From Joostella atrarenae (GTDB taxonomy: Bacteria; Bacteroidota; Bacteroidia; Flavobacteriales; Flavobacteriaceae), in the NCBI RefSeq assembly GCF_021764745.1, contig NZ_JAETXX010000001.1, positions 992,001 to 1,056,000 on the forward strand: 64,000 bases of DNA, written 5' to 3'. Shown piece by piece: positions 7,905-16,798 of the stretch. Below the pieces are notes generated by a model. That model was given only the letters and a program-made list of their open reading frames with translations. It was not told the DNA's origin and ran no database searches. Position 1 is the stretch's first letter. The number at the start of each line of letters is the position of its first letter. The translations under genes were made by a program, and so were the position numbers.

Positions 7905-10900
7905 TTAATCTTTAATAATCTTATAAGATTTAATCCTATTCTCACCTTCAACGATTTCAACAAAATATATTCCTCTAGAAACATTGAAAGCAAAACTGTA
8001 AATGTCATTTTCAACTTTAGGTTTATTATGTACAATTTTACCACCACTATCATATATGTTTATAGTTAATTGAGCCTCATGAGAGCCAAGATATATATTT
8101 AAATTACCCTTGGTAGGATTAGGATATATTAAAATTTCATCATAAAAACCAGCTATTATCGAAGAGTCAGAAATTGTAAAGTCAATACATTCTGAAACTT
8201 CTTTACAGTTATTCGTCGTAACTTCTAATGCATAAACACCACTTGTTGTAGGTGTAAAAGTTTGATTCGTTTCCCCTGAAATAGGAGTGTTACCCTCGTT
8301 ACAATTAATCCATTGATATGATGCTCCGTTATAGTTTGCAACCATCGTGTTTTCTGTAACGGTAACACTTGCGTTAATTTCTACGATTGAGATAGTAAAC
8401 GAACTTGAAGTGTTGCATGAGTCTTGTGTGGTATAGGTTATTATGTGTTCTCCAACTTTTGAAGCTGAAATATTAACGACACCTGTTTGTTCATTAATAA
8501 TTAATCCTTCAGAACCAGAGAACGTACCGTTTGCGTTTCCTGTAATTGAAGGAGAGGCATTGTTATCACTAGAACAATAGCTTTCAGAATTATATGAAAT
8601 GAACGTTTCTTGAGAGTTATTAATACTTGCTGTTACAGCAAGTCTTTCTGTACTTTCACAATCATCAACAATTTGAGCTGCATAGTAAGTTGAGCCGTCT
8701 ATTAAGCTAGTGTTTTCTTGGATTAGGTTTCCTCCAGTTGGACTGTTATACCAAACGATGTTAGTTTCATTTAGTTGAAGGTCAGCAATCGTAGCATTTG
8801 TACAGAAACTTTGCGTTGTCATTCCTGTAGGTGTTGTAACTCTTCCAATACTAACTGTTACGGCAAGCCTTTCTGTACTTTCACAAGTACCATCTGTTTG
8901 AGCTGCATAGTAAGTTGAACTGTCTATTAAGCTAGTGTTTTCTTGGATTAGGTTTCCTCCAGTTGGACTGTTATACCAAACGATATTAGTTTCATTTAGT
9001 TGTAAGTCAGCAATCGTAGCATTTGTACAGAAACTTTGACTCGTCATTCCTGTAGGCGCTAGAATCTCTCCAATACTTACCGTTACTGCTAGTCTATCTG
9101 TACTTTCACAATCATCAATAATTTGAGCTGCGTAGTAAGTTGTTCCGTCTACTAAACTAGTATCTTCTTGGATTAGGTTTCCGTTAGTTGGGCTGTCATA
9201 CCAAACGATGTTAGTTTCATTTAGTTGTAGGTCAGCAATCGTAGCATTTGTACAGAAATTTTGACTTGTCATTCCCGTAGGTGCTAGAATATCACTAATA
9301 CTAACTGTTACCGCTAGTCTCTCGGTACTTTCACAATCATCAATAATTTGAGCTGCATAGTAAGTTGTTCCGTTTACTAAGCTAGTGTTTTCTTGAATTT
9401 GATTTCCACCAGTTGGACTGTCATACCAAACGATGTTTGCTTCATTTAGTTGTAAGTCAGCAATTGAAACATCTGTATCTGTACAGAAACTTTGCGTTGT
9501 CATTCCTGTAGGAACTATAATATCACTAATACTAACTGTTATGGCAAGTCTTTCTGTACTTTCACAAGTACCATCTGTTTGAGCTGCGTAGTAAGTTGTT
9601 CCGTCTACTAAACTTGTATTTTCTTGGATTAGGTTTCCGTTAGTTGGGCTGTCATACCAAACGACGTTTGTTTCATTTAGTTGTAAGTCAGCAATCGTAG
9701 CATTTGTACAGAAACTTTGATTCGTTATTCCTGTAGGCGCTAGAATCTCTCCGATACTTACCGTTACTGCTAGTCTATCTGTACTTTCACAATCATCAAT
9801 AATTTGAGCTGCATAGTAAGTTGAGTCGTCTATTAAGCTAGTGTTTTCTTGGATTTGGCTTCCGTTAGTTGGGCTGTCATACCAAATGATGTTTGTTTCA
9901 TTTAGTTGTAATTCAGCAATCGTAGCATTTGTACAGAAACTCTGATTCGTTATTCCTGTAGGCGCTAGAATCTCTCCAATACTTACCGTTACAGCAAGTC
10001 TATCTGTACTTTCACAATCATCAATAATTTGAGCTGCATAGTAAGTTGAGTCGTCTATTAAGCTAGTGTTTTCTTGGATTTGGCTTCCGTTAGTTGGACT
10101 GTCATACCAAACGACGTTTGTTTCATTTAGTTGTAATTCAGCAATCGTAGCATCTGTGCAGAAACTCTGATTCGTTATTCCTGTAGGCGCTAGAATCTCT
10201 CCAATACTTACCGTTACTGCTAGTCTATCTGTACTTTCACAATCATCAATAATTTGAGCTGCATAGTAAGTTGAGCCGTCTATTAAACTAGTATTTTCTT
10301 GAATTTGATTTTCATCAGTTGGACTGTTATACCAAATGATGTTAGTTTCATTTAGTTGTAGGTCAGCAATCGTAGCCTCTGTACAGAAACTTTGATTCGT
10401 CATTCCTGTAGGAGCTAGGATATCACTAATACTAACTGTTACGGCAAGTCTATCTGTACTTTCACAATCATCAATAATTTGAGCTGCATAATAATTTGAA
10501 CCGTCTGCTAAGCTAGTATCTTCTTGTATTTGGTTTCCGTTAGTTGGACTGTCATACCAAACAATGTTAGTTTCATTAAGTTGTAAGTCAGCAATTGTAG
10601 CGTCTGTACAGAAACTTTGAGTCGTCATTCCCGTAGGAGCTAGAATCTCACCAATACTTACCGTTACCGCTAGTCTTTCGCTTTCGCAGTTATTAATCGT
10701 TTGTGTGGCATAATAGATAGCCTCGTTCGTTAGTGTTAGGTCGCTATTTAATGATTCGTTACTTGTTTCAGTTTCGTACCAATTTATGTTTTCACCTGTA
10801 ACAATAATATCTGCAATGGTTGCAGCGTTGCAAAAGTCTTGTGTAGTCTCAGCTGTTGGAGCGTCAACCTCTTGAATTGTTGTGGTAACAGCAAGTCGTT

Positions 10901-13631
10901 CTACACTTTCTACTCCATTTATTGCTTGTGAAGCATAGTATGTAGTTCCATTTTCTACAGCAGTATCAATTGGTAATACATCAGTGTCAGTTTCTGTAGT
11001 ATACCACTTGATATCATTACCGTCAATAATGATATCTTCTAGTGTAGCAGTATTACAGAAAGATTGAGCAACTTCTCCAGTGGGAGCAGGAACATCACTT
11101 TCAATTGAAAAATTATCAATAGCGATGTCATTTCTAAATGTGCTTCCTCGAATTACTCTAAAACGAATATTCACAATCATATCTGTATATGCTGATAAGT
11201 TTACTTCAGCATCAATATATACTTCATCAGAACTGCTATTTTGCGGTGGTCCATCGATTACTAACAAATCTTCAATAAAGGAGTTTCCGTTGTCTATACT
11301 GATGTCAACACGAAGTGATCCAATAAGACTTTGACTTGTATCAAAACGATGATATTTAAATTTAAGTTTAGGATTTTCGCCTAATTGAATACAGGGGGAA
11401 ATAAGTTGTGTTACATCTCCTTCTGAAAAAGTTTGCCCAGATCCCTCACTCCCTTCTGTAAACGCATAATTAGAAGTGGTGCTTCCATCACCATCCATAG
11501 AAGGACCTGTATTAGGAGTTGGAGTGCCTCCGGAGTTTGTAGCCCATGTAAAGCCACTTGCTGCTGGGATAGTAGTCCAGCTATCTTCGTTAATTACGCT
11601 TCCCGCAGCGAAGTTATTGAAGTTTTCCTCGTAAGGAGCAGTTTTTTCTGCACCAACAATTATTGGTGTTTCAGTAAATGTTTTTGAAAGTGATTCATTA
11701 GCATTAGAAACAGTTAATTTTACGACATATGTGCCGCTACTTGTATAACTAAATGTTGGGTTTTGCTCAGTACTATCAGTAGTTCCATCTCCATTAAAAT
11801 CCCATTCCCATGATGTAACAGGGCCAGATAATAAGATACTTTGATCCGTGAATGTTACATTTTCTAGAGCGGGCGCACAAGATGAGGAGTAGCTACTTGC
11901 ATTGAATTTAACTTCTGAAATATCTTCAAATGTAATGTTATCTATAGCGATATCAGAAAGGCGAGTATCTCTAATTGCTCTAAAACGGATTATAGCAGTT
12001 TCACTTGCATATGCAGAAAGGTCAACTTCTTGTGTTTTATAGGCTTCATCAGCACTACTTTGTTGACCATCTTTAAGAGGAGGTGTGATGTCTTCTGTGA
12101 ATGTTTGCCCATTATCTATGGAAATATCTATGTGTAGTTCTCCTTGCCAACTAGGGGTGCTGGCAAACATGTGATATGAGAAATTCAGCTTTGTATTAAG
12201 ACCTATGGGGATGCATGGTGAAAGAAGTTGCGCTTCATCTCCAGTGTTAAAAGGTAGGCTGCCTGTAGGATCTCCTTCTGTGTAAAAATATACGCCACCT
12301 CCGTCTGCATCATCCGTAGGACCTCCAGAATCAGAATCATCTGATGATCGTGTAGGGCCAGTCATGCTGTTCCATGAATAGCCAGAAGCAGCGGGGATAG
12401 ATTGCCAACCTCCGTCATTAGCAGATGCGTATGTATCTAAATTATCGTTAATAGGAAGTGAAAGTTGTACCCCAACATTAACTGGAATCTTATAAAATGT
12501 TTTTGAAATACTTTCACTTCCATTAGAAATAGTTAGTGTAGGTGTGTAATTTCCACTTTGGTATGTGTGTGTCGGGTTTTGTTCATTACTATCGATCGTT
12601 CCATCAGTGTCAAAATCCCATTCCCAAGTTGTAGCACCCGTACTTAGATCTGTAAATGTTACCTGAAGCGTATTGTTACATGTATTAGTAGTAGAGGTTG
12701 CTATGTCAATACTAAGATTAGGACAAGTAAAATCACCTCTTAACGTTTTTAATATCGCATAGGAGCGGGCTAATTGTTCTACTGAAAATTTATCTCTACA
12801 GTCACGTGTAGCGTAAGACATGAGGTTTGTAACATCGGGATTGTAAAAATCCCCATTAGGATCTTGAACAGTGCCTGTATATTCGCATCCGCTCATTTTT
12901 CCTGTTAAATCGGGGTCTGCAGGAGTGTCGCAAATTTTATCTCCAGCTGTGCTACAATTACTTCCGTCAACAAGCTCTATGGTTTCAGGACCGTCTTCTC
13001 CATCAGCATTTTCGTGAGTGTGGAGAAGTCCGTAAAAGTGACCCATTTCGTGAACAATAGTGGTGCCGTTAGCAGCAACACTATTTCTCATAACGATTAA
13101 ATCTTTTCCGCCAGGGTAATATGCATATCCGTTAAGAGGCTGTAAGTCTGTAAACACTAAATTCACAATATTATCCTTTATGTATCCTCCATCATAAAGT
13201 AGTACTTCATCATCATCTTCTTCAGCATCCTCTCTAAAGGTATATAAGTCATCGTCATCGATTACTGTGTTGTTTCCACAAACAAAAAAATCAATGTTAA
13301 TTTGATTGAAATAAAAATTTAAAGATTCAATAGCAGTATTGATATCTTCTTGAGAAATGCCACCAGAGCCATCAGATTTTCTAATGGTAATAATATTTAT
13401 TGGGACAGATGTTTTTTCATTAGGATTACGTGACCTATTCCTAGTATTAATACGATTTTTAATTTCCTCTTCATACGAAGTTATTATCTCTTTATTTTGC
13501 TGAAGAAGTTTTTGGTATTCATTTAGGCCATAGGCATCTGTTTTATTTTTTTCTTGTGCATGGCTGCTAAGGTGGAAGAAAAATAAGCTAAAGAGTATTA
13601 ATGTTTTTATGTAGGCGTATTTTCTTACCAT
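7905..13631 (-). CDS. T9SS-secreted pappalysin-like (M43) metalloprotease with PKD domains and repeats
   Basis: A 1908-residue secreted protein. In order: signal peptide ending SSHAQ (1-26); M43 zinc protease domain with HEMGHFYGLLH at residues 194-204 and the Met-turn NLMSYATRDC; PKD domain (about 305-385, WEWDFDTDGT); MAM/jelly-roll-like domain (about 395-565); second PKD (575-650, WEWDFNGDGT); second MAM-like domain (655-847). These are followed by two diverged and nine near-identical Ig-like repeats (848-1673), a linker domain, and a C-terminal T9SS type A sorting domain (YPNPTKGNLNIYL, then IYDSGGKIV, ending SYKIIKD). It is predicted to be exported by Sec, then carried across the outer membrane by the T9SS and anchored or released. 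The substrate is unknown. TATTTTTA on the minus strand (13669-13662) could be its -7 box. Confidence 0.92.
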   Translation of the reverse strand: MVRKYAYIKTLILFSLFFFHLSSHAQEKNKTDAYGLNEYQKLLQQNKEIITSYEEEIKNRINTRNRSRNPNEKTSVPINIITIRKSDGSGGISQEDINTAIESLNFYFNQINIDFFVCGNNTVIDDDDLYTFREDAEEDDDEVLLYDGGYIKDNIVNLVFTDLQPLNGYAYYPGGKDLIVMRNSVAANGTTIVHEMGHFYGLLHTHENADGEDGPETIELVDGSNCSTAGDKICDTPADPDLTGKMSGCEYTGTVQDPNGDFYNPDVTNLMSYATRDCRDKFSVEQLARSYAILKTLRGDFTCPNLSIDIATSTTNTCNNTLQVTFTDLSTGATTWEWDFDTDGTIDSNEQNPTHTYQSGNYTPTLTISNGSESISKTFYKIPVNVGVQLSLPINDNLDTYASANDGGWQSIPAASGYSWNSMTGPTRSSDDSDSGGPTDDADGGGVYFYTEGDPTGSLPFNTGDEAQLLSPCIPIGLNTKLNFSYHMFASTPSWQGELHIDISIDNGQTFTEDITPPLKDGQQSSADEAYKTQEVDLSAYASETAIIRFRAIRDTRLSDIAIDNITFEDISEVKFNASSYSSSCAPALENVTFTDQSILLSGPVTSWEWDFNGDGTTDSTEQNPTFSYTSSGTYVVKLTVSNANESLSKTFTETPIIVGAEKTAPYEENFNNFAAGSVINEDSWTTIPAASGFTWATNSGGTPTPNTGPSMDGDGSTTSNYAFTEGSEGSGQTFSEGDVTQLISPCIQLGENPKLKFKYHRFDTSQSLIGSLRVDISIDNGNSFIEDLLVIDGPPQNSSSDEVYIDAEVNLSAYTDMIVNIRFRVIRGSTFRNDIAIDNFSIESDVPAPTGEVAQSFCNTATLEDIIIDGNDIKWYTTETDTDVLPIDTAVENGTTYYASQAINGVESVERLAVTTTIQEVDAPTAETTQDFCNAATIADIIVTGENINWYETETSNESLNSDLTLTNEAIYYATQTINNCESERLAVTVSIGEILAPTGMTTQSFCTDATIADLQLNETNIVWYDSPTNGNQIQEDTSLADGSNYYAAQIIDDCESTDRLAVTVSISDILAPTGMTNQSFCTEATIADLQLNETNIIWYNSPTDENQIQENTSLIDGSTYYAAQIIDDCESTDRLAVTVSIGEILAPTGITNQSFCTDATIAELQLNETNVVWYDSPTNGSQIQENTSLIDDSTYYAAQIIDDCESTDRLAVTVSIGEILAPTGITNQSFCTNATIAELQLNETNIIWYDSPTNGSQIQENTSLIDDSTYYAAQIIDDCESTDRLAVTVSIGEILAPTGITNQSFCTNATIADLQLNETNVVWYDSPTNGNLIQENTSLVDGTTYYAAQTDGTCESTERLAITVSISDIIVPTGMTTQSFCTDTDVSIADLQLNEANIVWYDSPTGGNQIQENTSLVNGTTYYAAQIIDDCESTERLAVTVSISDILAPTGMTSQNFCTNATIADLQLNETNIVWYDSPTNGNLIQEDTSLVDGTTYYAAQIIDDCESTDRLAVTVSIGEILAPTGMTSQSFCTNATIADLQLNETNIVWYNSPTGGNLIQENTSLIDSSTYYAAQTDGTCESTERLAVTVSIGRVTTPTGMTTQSFCTNATIADLQLNETNIVWYNSPTGGNLIQENTSLIDGSTYYAAQIVDDCESTERLAVTASINNSQETFISYNSESYCSSDNNASPSITGNANGTFSGSEGLIINEQTGVVNISASKVGEHIITYTTQDSCNTSSSFTISIVEINASVTVTENTMVANYNGASYQWINCNEGNTPISGETNQTFTPTTSGVYALEVTTNNCKEVSECIDFTISDSSIIAGFYDEILIYPNPTKGNLNIYLGSHEAQLTINIYDSGGKIVHNKPKVENDIYSFAFNVSRGIYFVEIVEGENRIKSYKIIKD
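8613..10643 (-). repeat. Nine tandem 225-bp repeats encoding 75-residue Ig-like units
   Basis: Residues 997-1673 of the pappalysin are nine units of 75 residues; the sixth of the nine has 77. Each contains QSFC, ATIADLQLNETN, a WY pair, TYYAAQ, CEST and RLAVTVS. At DNA level the units are highly similar with a 225-base period. Two more diverged units precede them (to about 11,090). Variant blocks (QTDGTC against QIIDDC; LIQ against QIQ; SIGEI against SISDI) are shuffled between units, suggesting exchange among repeats. Confidence 0.95.
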
Positions 13632-13699
13632 AACAATTAGTTGAAATATAGGTGTTTACAGTAAAAATACGCTTTATAATGATTATTTCATATAAATAT

Positions 13700-14977
13700 T
13701 TAATATTGATATTTATTTTGCCATCTATTTTTTAAAAAGTCCCGCAAAGCATTTTCTCGTTGATTATTTCCTGGATTATAGAAAGTTGTATTTTCTAATT
13801 CCCTAGGGAGATATTCTTGTGGGGCAAAATTATTCTGATATGCATGCGAATATTTATAATCCTCTCCATAGCCAAGTTCTTTCATTAATTTCGTGGGAGC
13901 ATTTCTTAGATGGATTGGAACTGTTAAATTTCCAGTTTGTTTTACTGCTGTAATCGCTTTATTTATTGCTTCGTAAGAGGCATTGCTTTTTGCCGATGTT
14001 GCTAAATAAATTGCGCATTGACTTAATACGATTCGAGCCTCTGGATATCCGATTGTTGTAACGGATTGAAAGGTATTATTCGCGATAACTAGCGCTGTTG
14101 GATTTGCATTACCAATATCCTCTGATGCAGAGATAAGCATTCTCCTTGCTATAAACTTAACATCTTCACCGCCTTCTATCATTCTAGCTAACCAATAAAC
14201 TGCTCCATTAGGATCGCTGCCTCGTATAGATTTTATAAATGCCGAGATGATATCATAATGTTGTTCTCCCGTTTTGTCATAGAGAATTGTATTTTTCTGA
14301 ACTTTTTTCATCACTAAATCATTAGTAATGGTTACTTTTTCTGTCGCTTCAGAATTAATTACAAGCTCAAAAATATTTAATAATTTTCTTCCATCACCAC
14401 CAGATAATCTTAGCAATGCTTCCGTTTCTTTTAATTCGATGTCTTTTTTAGAAAGGTAAGTATCTTCAACTAAAGCTCTTTTTAATAGCGACTCTAAGTC
14501 TTCTTTGTCAAAGGGATTCAATACATAAACTTGGCATCTAGAAAGTAGTGCAGGGATAACCTCAAAACTTGGATTTTCAGTAGTAGCCCCAACCAATGTT
14601 ATCCATCCTTTCTCTACAGCGGCAAGAAGTGAATCTTGCTGAGACTTGCTGAATCTATGAATTTCATCAATAAATAAAATAGGGTTTTTTGTTGTGAATA
14701 GACCACCACTTTGCTTTGCTTTTTCGATAACCTCACGGATATCTTTCACACCACTATTTATGGCACTAAGAACATAGAATGGACGCTTACTCTCATTGGC
14801 AATAATATTAGCCAATGTAGTTTTTCCAGTTCCGGGAGGACCCCATAAGATTAATGAGGGAATAGTTCCTCTTTTAATCTGTTCAGTCAGAGAGCCATCA
14901 TCACCAATTAAATGCTTTTGACTGATGTATTGTTCTAAATTTTTCGGACGTATTCTTTCTGCTAACGGTTCATTCAT
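13700..14977 (-). CDS. rarA: Replication-associated recombination protein A (AAA+ ATPase, RarA/MgsA)
   Basis: A clamp-loader-like AAA+ ATPase of 425 residues that acts at stalled replication forks. Walker A GPPGTGKT is at residues 46-53 and Walker B LFIDEIHRF at 101-109. The sensor/arginine-finger region is GATTENPSFEVIPALLSRC, and the lid has LSGGDGRKLLN. The C-terminal half carries the MgsA/WHIP-type segment (GSDPNGAVYWLARMIEGGED, SEDIGNANP). The N-terminus PLAERIRPKNLEQYI is the family start, supporting the ATG at 14977. A TAATTTTG -7-like box ends only 4 bases before this ATG, so the mRNA may be nearly leaderless. Confidence 0.95.
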   Translation of the reverse strand: MNEPLAERIRPKNLEQYISQKHLIGDDGSLTEQIKRGTIPSLILWGPPGTGKTTLANIIANESKRPFYVLSAINSGVKDIREVIEKAKQSGGLFTTKNPILFIDEIHRFSKSQQDSLLAAVEKGWITLVGATTENPSFEVIPALLSRCQVYVLNPFDKEDLESLLKRALVEDTYLSKKDIELKETEALLRLSGGDGRKLLNIFELVINSEATEKVTITNDLVMKKVQKNTILYDKTGEQHYDIISAFIKSIRGSDPNGAVYWLARMIEGGEDVKFIARRMLISASEDIGNANPTALVIANNTFQSVTTIGYPEARIVLSQCAIYLATSAKSNASYEAINKAITAVKQTGNLTVPIHLRNAPTKLMKELGYGEDYKYSHAYQNNFAPQEYLPRELENTTFYNPGNNQRENALRDFLKNRWQNKYQY

Positions 14978-14981
14978 AATT

Positions 14982-14989
14982 CAAAATTA
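14982..14989 (-). promoter_or_regulatory. Candidate -7 element for rarA
   Basis: On the minus strand the sequence reads TAATTTTG, an exact TAnnTTTG match, 4 bases upstream of the rarA ATG. No good TTTG was seen at the -33 distance. Confidence 0.4.
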
Positions 14990-15052
14990 CAATTTTCATC
15001 GTAAGTAGTTTGATGCATTTCTGACAAATTATCAGTAAATTGAAATTGGAGC

Positions 15053-15060
15053 TATATTTG
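15053..15060 (+). promoter_or_regulatory. Candidate -7 element for the rhomboid gene
   Basis: TATATTTG is an exact match to TAnnTTTG, 13 bases before the ATG at 15074. The -33 region has only TTTCTG (15018-15023), so the match is partial. Confidence 0.5.
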
Positions 15061-15073
15061 TTAGTTTAGTCTT

Positions 15074-15820
15074 ATGAGAAAAGATGAGTCGCTTGATTTT
15101 TCCCTTTGGATGCTTATTTATCCTTTGTTTTTTGGGTTAACCATATGGACTGTATATTGGTTTGAGCTTACTTTTGGATTTGATTTTACACATTATGGAG
15201 TGTATCCTAGAACATTAAGTGGATTAAGAGGTGTTGTTTTAAGTCCTTTTATTCATAGTTCTGTAGAACATCTCTATAGCAACACATTACCATTAATGAT
15301 TTTGAGTTCAGCCCTTTTTTATTTTTATAATAAGATAAGTTGGAAGGTGTTGCTGTTAGGAGTTTTGTTAAGTGGATTCTTTACTTGGTTAATAGGTAGA
15401 CCTGCATATCATATTGGAGCAAGTGGACTTATTTATGTACTAGTCAGTTTTATTTTTTTTAAAGGTATTTTTGCTAAAAATCGTAGACTAATAGCACTTT
15501 CCTTAGTAACCGTCTTTGTTTATGGTAGTATGTTTTGGTTTATTTTTCCTGTTGAAAATAAGATTTCTTGGGAAGGACATTTATCGGGTTTTCTTGTAGG
15601 TCTTTTCCTTGCGATTATATTTAAGAGTGAAGTTTTAAGGAAAGAAAAATACGATTGGGAACGTGATGATTATAACGAAGATGAAGACCAATTTTTAAAA
15701 CATTTTGATGCTGATGGTAATTTTATAGAACAGTTAGAAGACGATCTTCCTATAGATGATGAAGTTCCTACCCTTGAAATAAAATATCATTATGTGGAAA
15801 ATGATAAATCTATAAATTGA
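15074..15820 (+). CDS. Rhomboid family intramembrane serine protease
   Basis: A 248-residue membrane protein with about six hydrophobic segments. The catalytic Ser lies in GASG (S117) and the catalytic His in WEGHLSGFLVG (H169). The conserved HLYSNTLPL (residues 66-74) supplies the oxyanion-side Asn. These are the defining residues of active rhomboids, which cut transmembrane helices of other proteins inside the membrane. The last 60 residues are a cytosolic, strongly acidic tail (DDYNEDEDQF, EDDLPIDDEVP), not needed for catalysis. It stands alone between divergent rarA and convergent rlmB. The substrate is unknown. Confidence 0.93.
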   Translation: MRKDESLDFSLWMLIYPLFFGLTIWTVYWFELTFGFDFTHYGVYPRTLSGLRGVVLSPFIHSSVEHLYSNTLPLMILSSALFYFYNKISWKVLLLGVLLSGFFTWLIGRPAYHIGASGLIYVLVSFIFFKGIFAKNRRLIALSLVTVFVYGSMFWFIFPVENKISWEGHLSGFLVGLFLAIIFKSEVLRKEKYDWERDDYNEDEDQFLKHFDADGNFIEQLEDDLPIDDEVPTLEIKYHYVENDKSIN

Positions 15821-15986
15821 TTATTTTAGAAAAATTAGAATTTAAAGTATAAAGTTTCTTGCTAATTATCAATATTCTTCAATTAACATGCATAAAAAAT
15901 GTATTTATTTAGCGAGCTACTAATCTATATAAAAATAGTGCTGTAAATAATCCATAATGACCTAAAATTATAGTGAAAGACTGTAA

Positions 15987-16721
15987 TTACAGACGTTGTC
16001 TTACAGCTTCATATAAAAAAGCACCACAAGCAACAGAAACATTAAGCGACTGTATTTCACCTAAAAGGGGAAGCTTTGCTTTTTGATCAACTAATTTTAA
16101 GATAGAAGGTGAGATTCCTACATCTTCAGATCCCATAATTATAGCTGTTGGACCACTAAAATCTGCATCATAAACAGTATTATCGGTTTTTTCTGTAGCA
16201 GCGACCACTTGAATTCCTGAGGCCTGCATATGAAAAACAGCATCTTTTATATGATCTACTTTGCAAATAGGTACTTTAAAGGCAGCTCCAGCTGAAGTTT
16301 TTACAGTATCTGCAGTAACAGGAGCAGCTCCTTTTTTCTGAATAATTATTCCGCTTACACCAGTACATTCTGCAGTTCTAATTATTGCTCCGAAATTTCT
16401 TACATCAGAAAGTTGGTCTAATAATAGAAAAAGGGGAGTAGTATCAGATTCTAAGGAATTAGAAATAAGTGTTTCAATTTCATGGAATTCAATAGGAGAA
16501 ATATTTGCAACAACTCCCTGGTGATTGTTTTTTGTAAGTCTATTAAGTTTTTCAACAGGAACATAAGATGTGTTTATTTGCTCCTTTCTTAATAAGGTAT
16601 CTAGTTCTTTGAATAAGCTTCCTGATAATCCTTTTTGGATAAATACTTTATCTATCGTTTTTCCTGCTTGTATCGCCTCAATAATAGAACGAATTCCAAA
16701 TATCTGGTAGTTGTTTTCCAT
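15987..16721 (-). CDS. rlmB: TrmH/RlmB-type 23S rRNA 2'-O-ribose methyltransferase
   Basis: A SPOUT methyltransferase of 244 residues that methylates a ribose 2'-OH in rRNA (G2251 in E. coli numbering for RlmB). It has an N-terminal L30e-like substrate domain (IFGIRSIIEAIQAG, NHQGVVA), then the knotted SPOUT core motifs: RNFGAIIRTAECTGV, MGSEDVGIS and LPLLGEIQSLNVSVACG. The start is the ATG at 16721. A longer frame beginning at 16748 would run through the -7 promoter box and the susD terminator, so it is rejected. Assignment to RlmB rather than another TrmH-group enzyme rests on length and the N-terminal domain. Confidence 0.88.
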   Translation of the reverse strand: MENNYQIFGIRSIIEAIQAGKTIDKVFIQKGLSGSLFKELDTLLRKEQINTSYVPVEKLNRLTKNNHQGVVANISPIEFHEIETLISNSLESDTTPLFLLLDQLSDVRNFGAIIRTAECTGVSGIIIQKKGAAPVTADTVKTSAGAAFKVPICKVDHIKDAVFHMQASGIQVVAATEKTDNTVYDADFSGPTAIIMGSEDVGISPSILKLVDQKAKLPLLGEIQSLNVSVACGAFLYEAVRQRL

Positions 16722-16726
16722 GGTGA

Positions 16727-16734
16727 CAAAGGTA
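16727..16734 (-). promoter_or_regulatory. Candidate -7 element for rlmB
   Basis: The minus strand reads TACCTTTG, an exact TAnnTTTG match, 5 bases before the rlmB ATG. It lies directly downstream of the susD terminator. Confidence 0.5.
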
Positions 16735-16735
16735 C

Positions 16736-16767
16736 ATAAAAAAACCACCTCAAAATGAGGTGGTTCT
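16736..16767 (-). terminator. Terminator of the susC-susD operon
   Basis: AACCACCTCA and TGAGGTGGTT (16743-16752 and 16756-16765) form a perfect 10-bp stem with a 3-base loop. On the minus strand a run of seven T follows. It lies about 30 bases after the susD stop. Confidence 0.9.
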
Positions 16768-16798
16768 TTATAAAAATAAGATTTATTCTTTTTAGGAA

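Noticed and set aside
8613-10643. Regular 225-bp repeats considered as a CRISPR or other non-coding array
   Set aside because: The repeats are in frame within a single long protein, each coding for a 75-residue Ig-like unit; no short repeats with unique spacers.
15821-15986. Possible small gene or terminator between the convergent rhomboid and rlmB genes
   Set aside because: AT-rich sequence without a convincing hairpin, ORF or RNA signature.
16722-16748. Nine-residue N-terminal extension of rlmB
   Set aside because: It would translate through the -7 box and the susD terminator stem; the conserved protein begins at MENNYQIFG.
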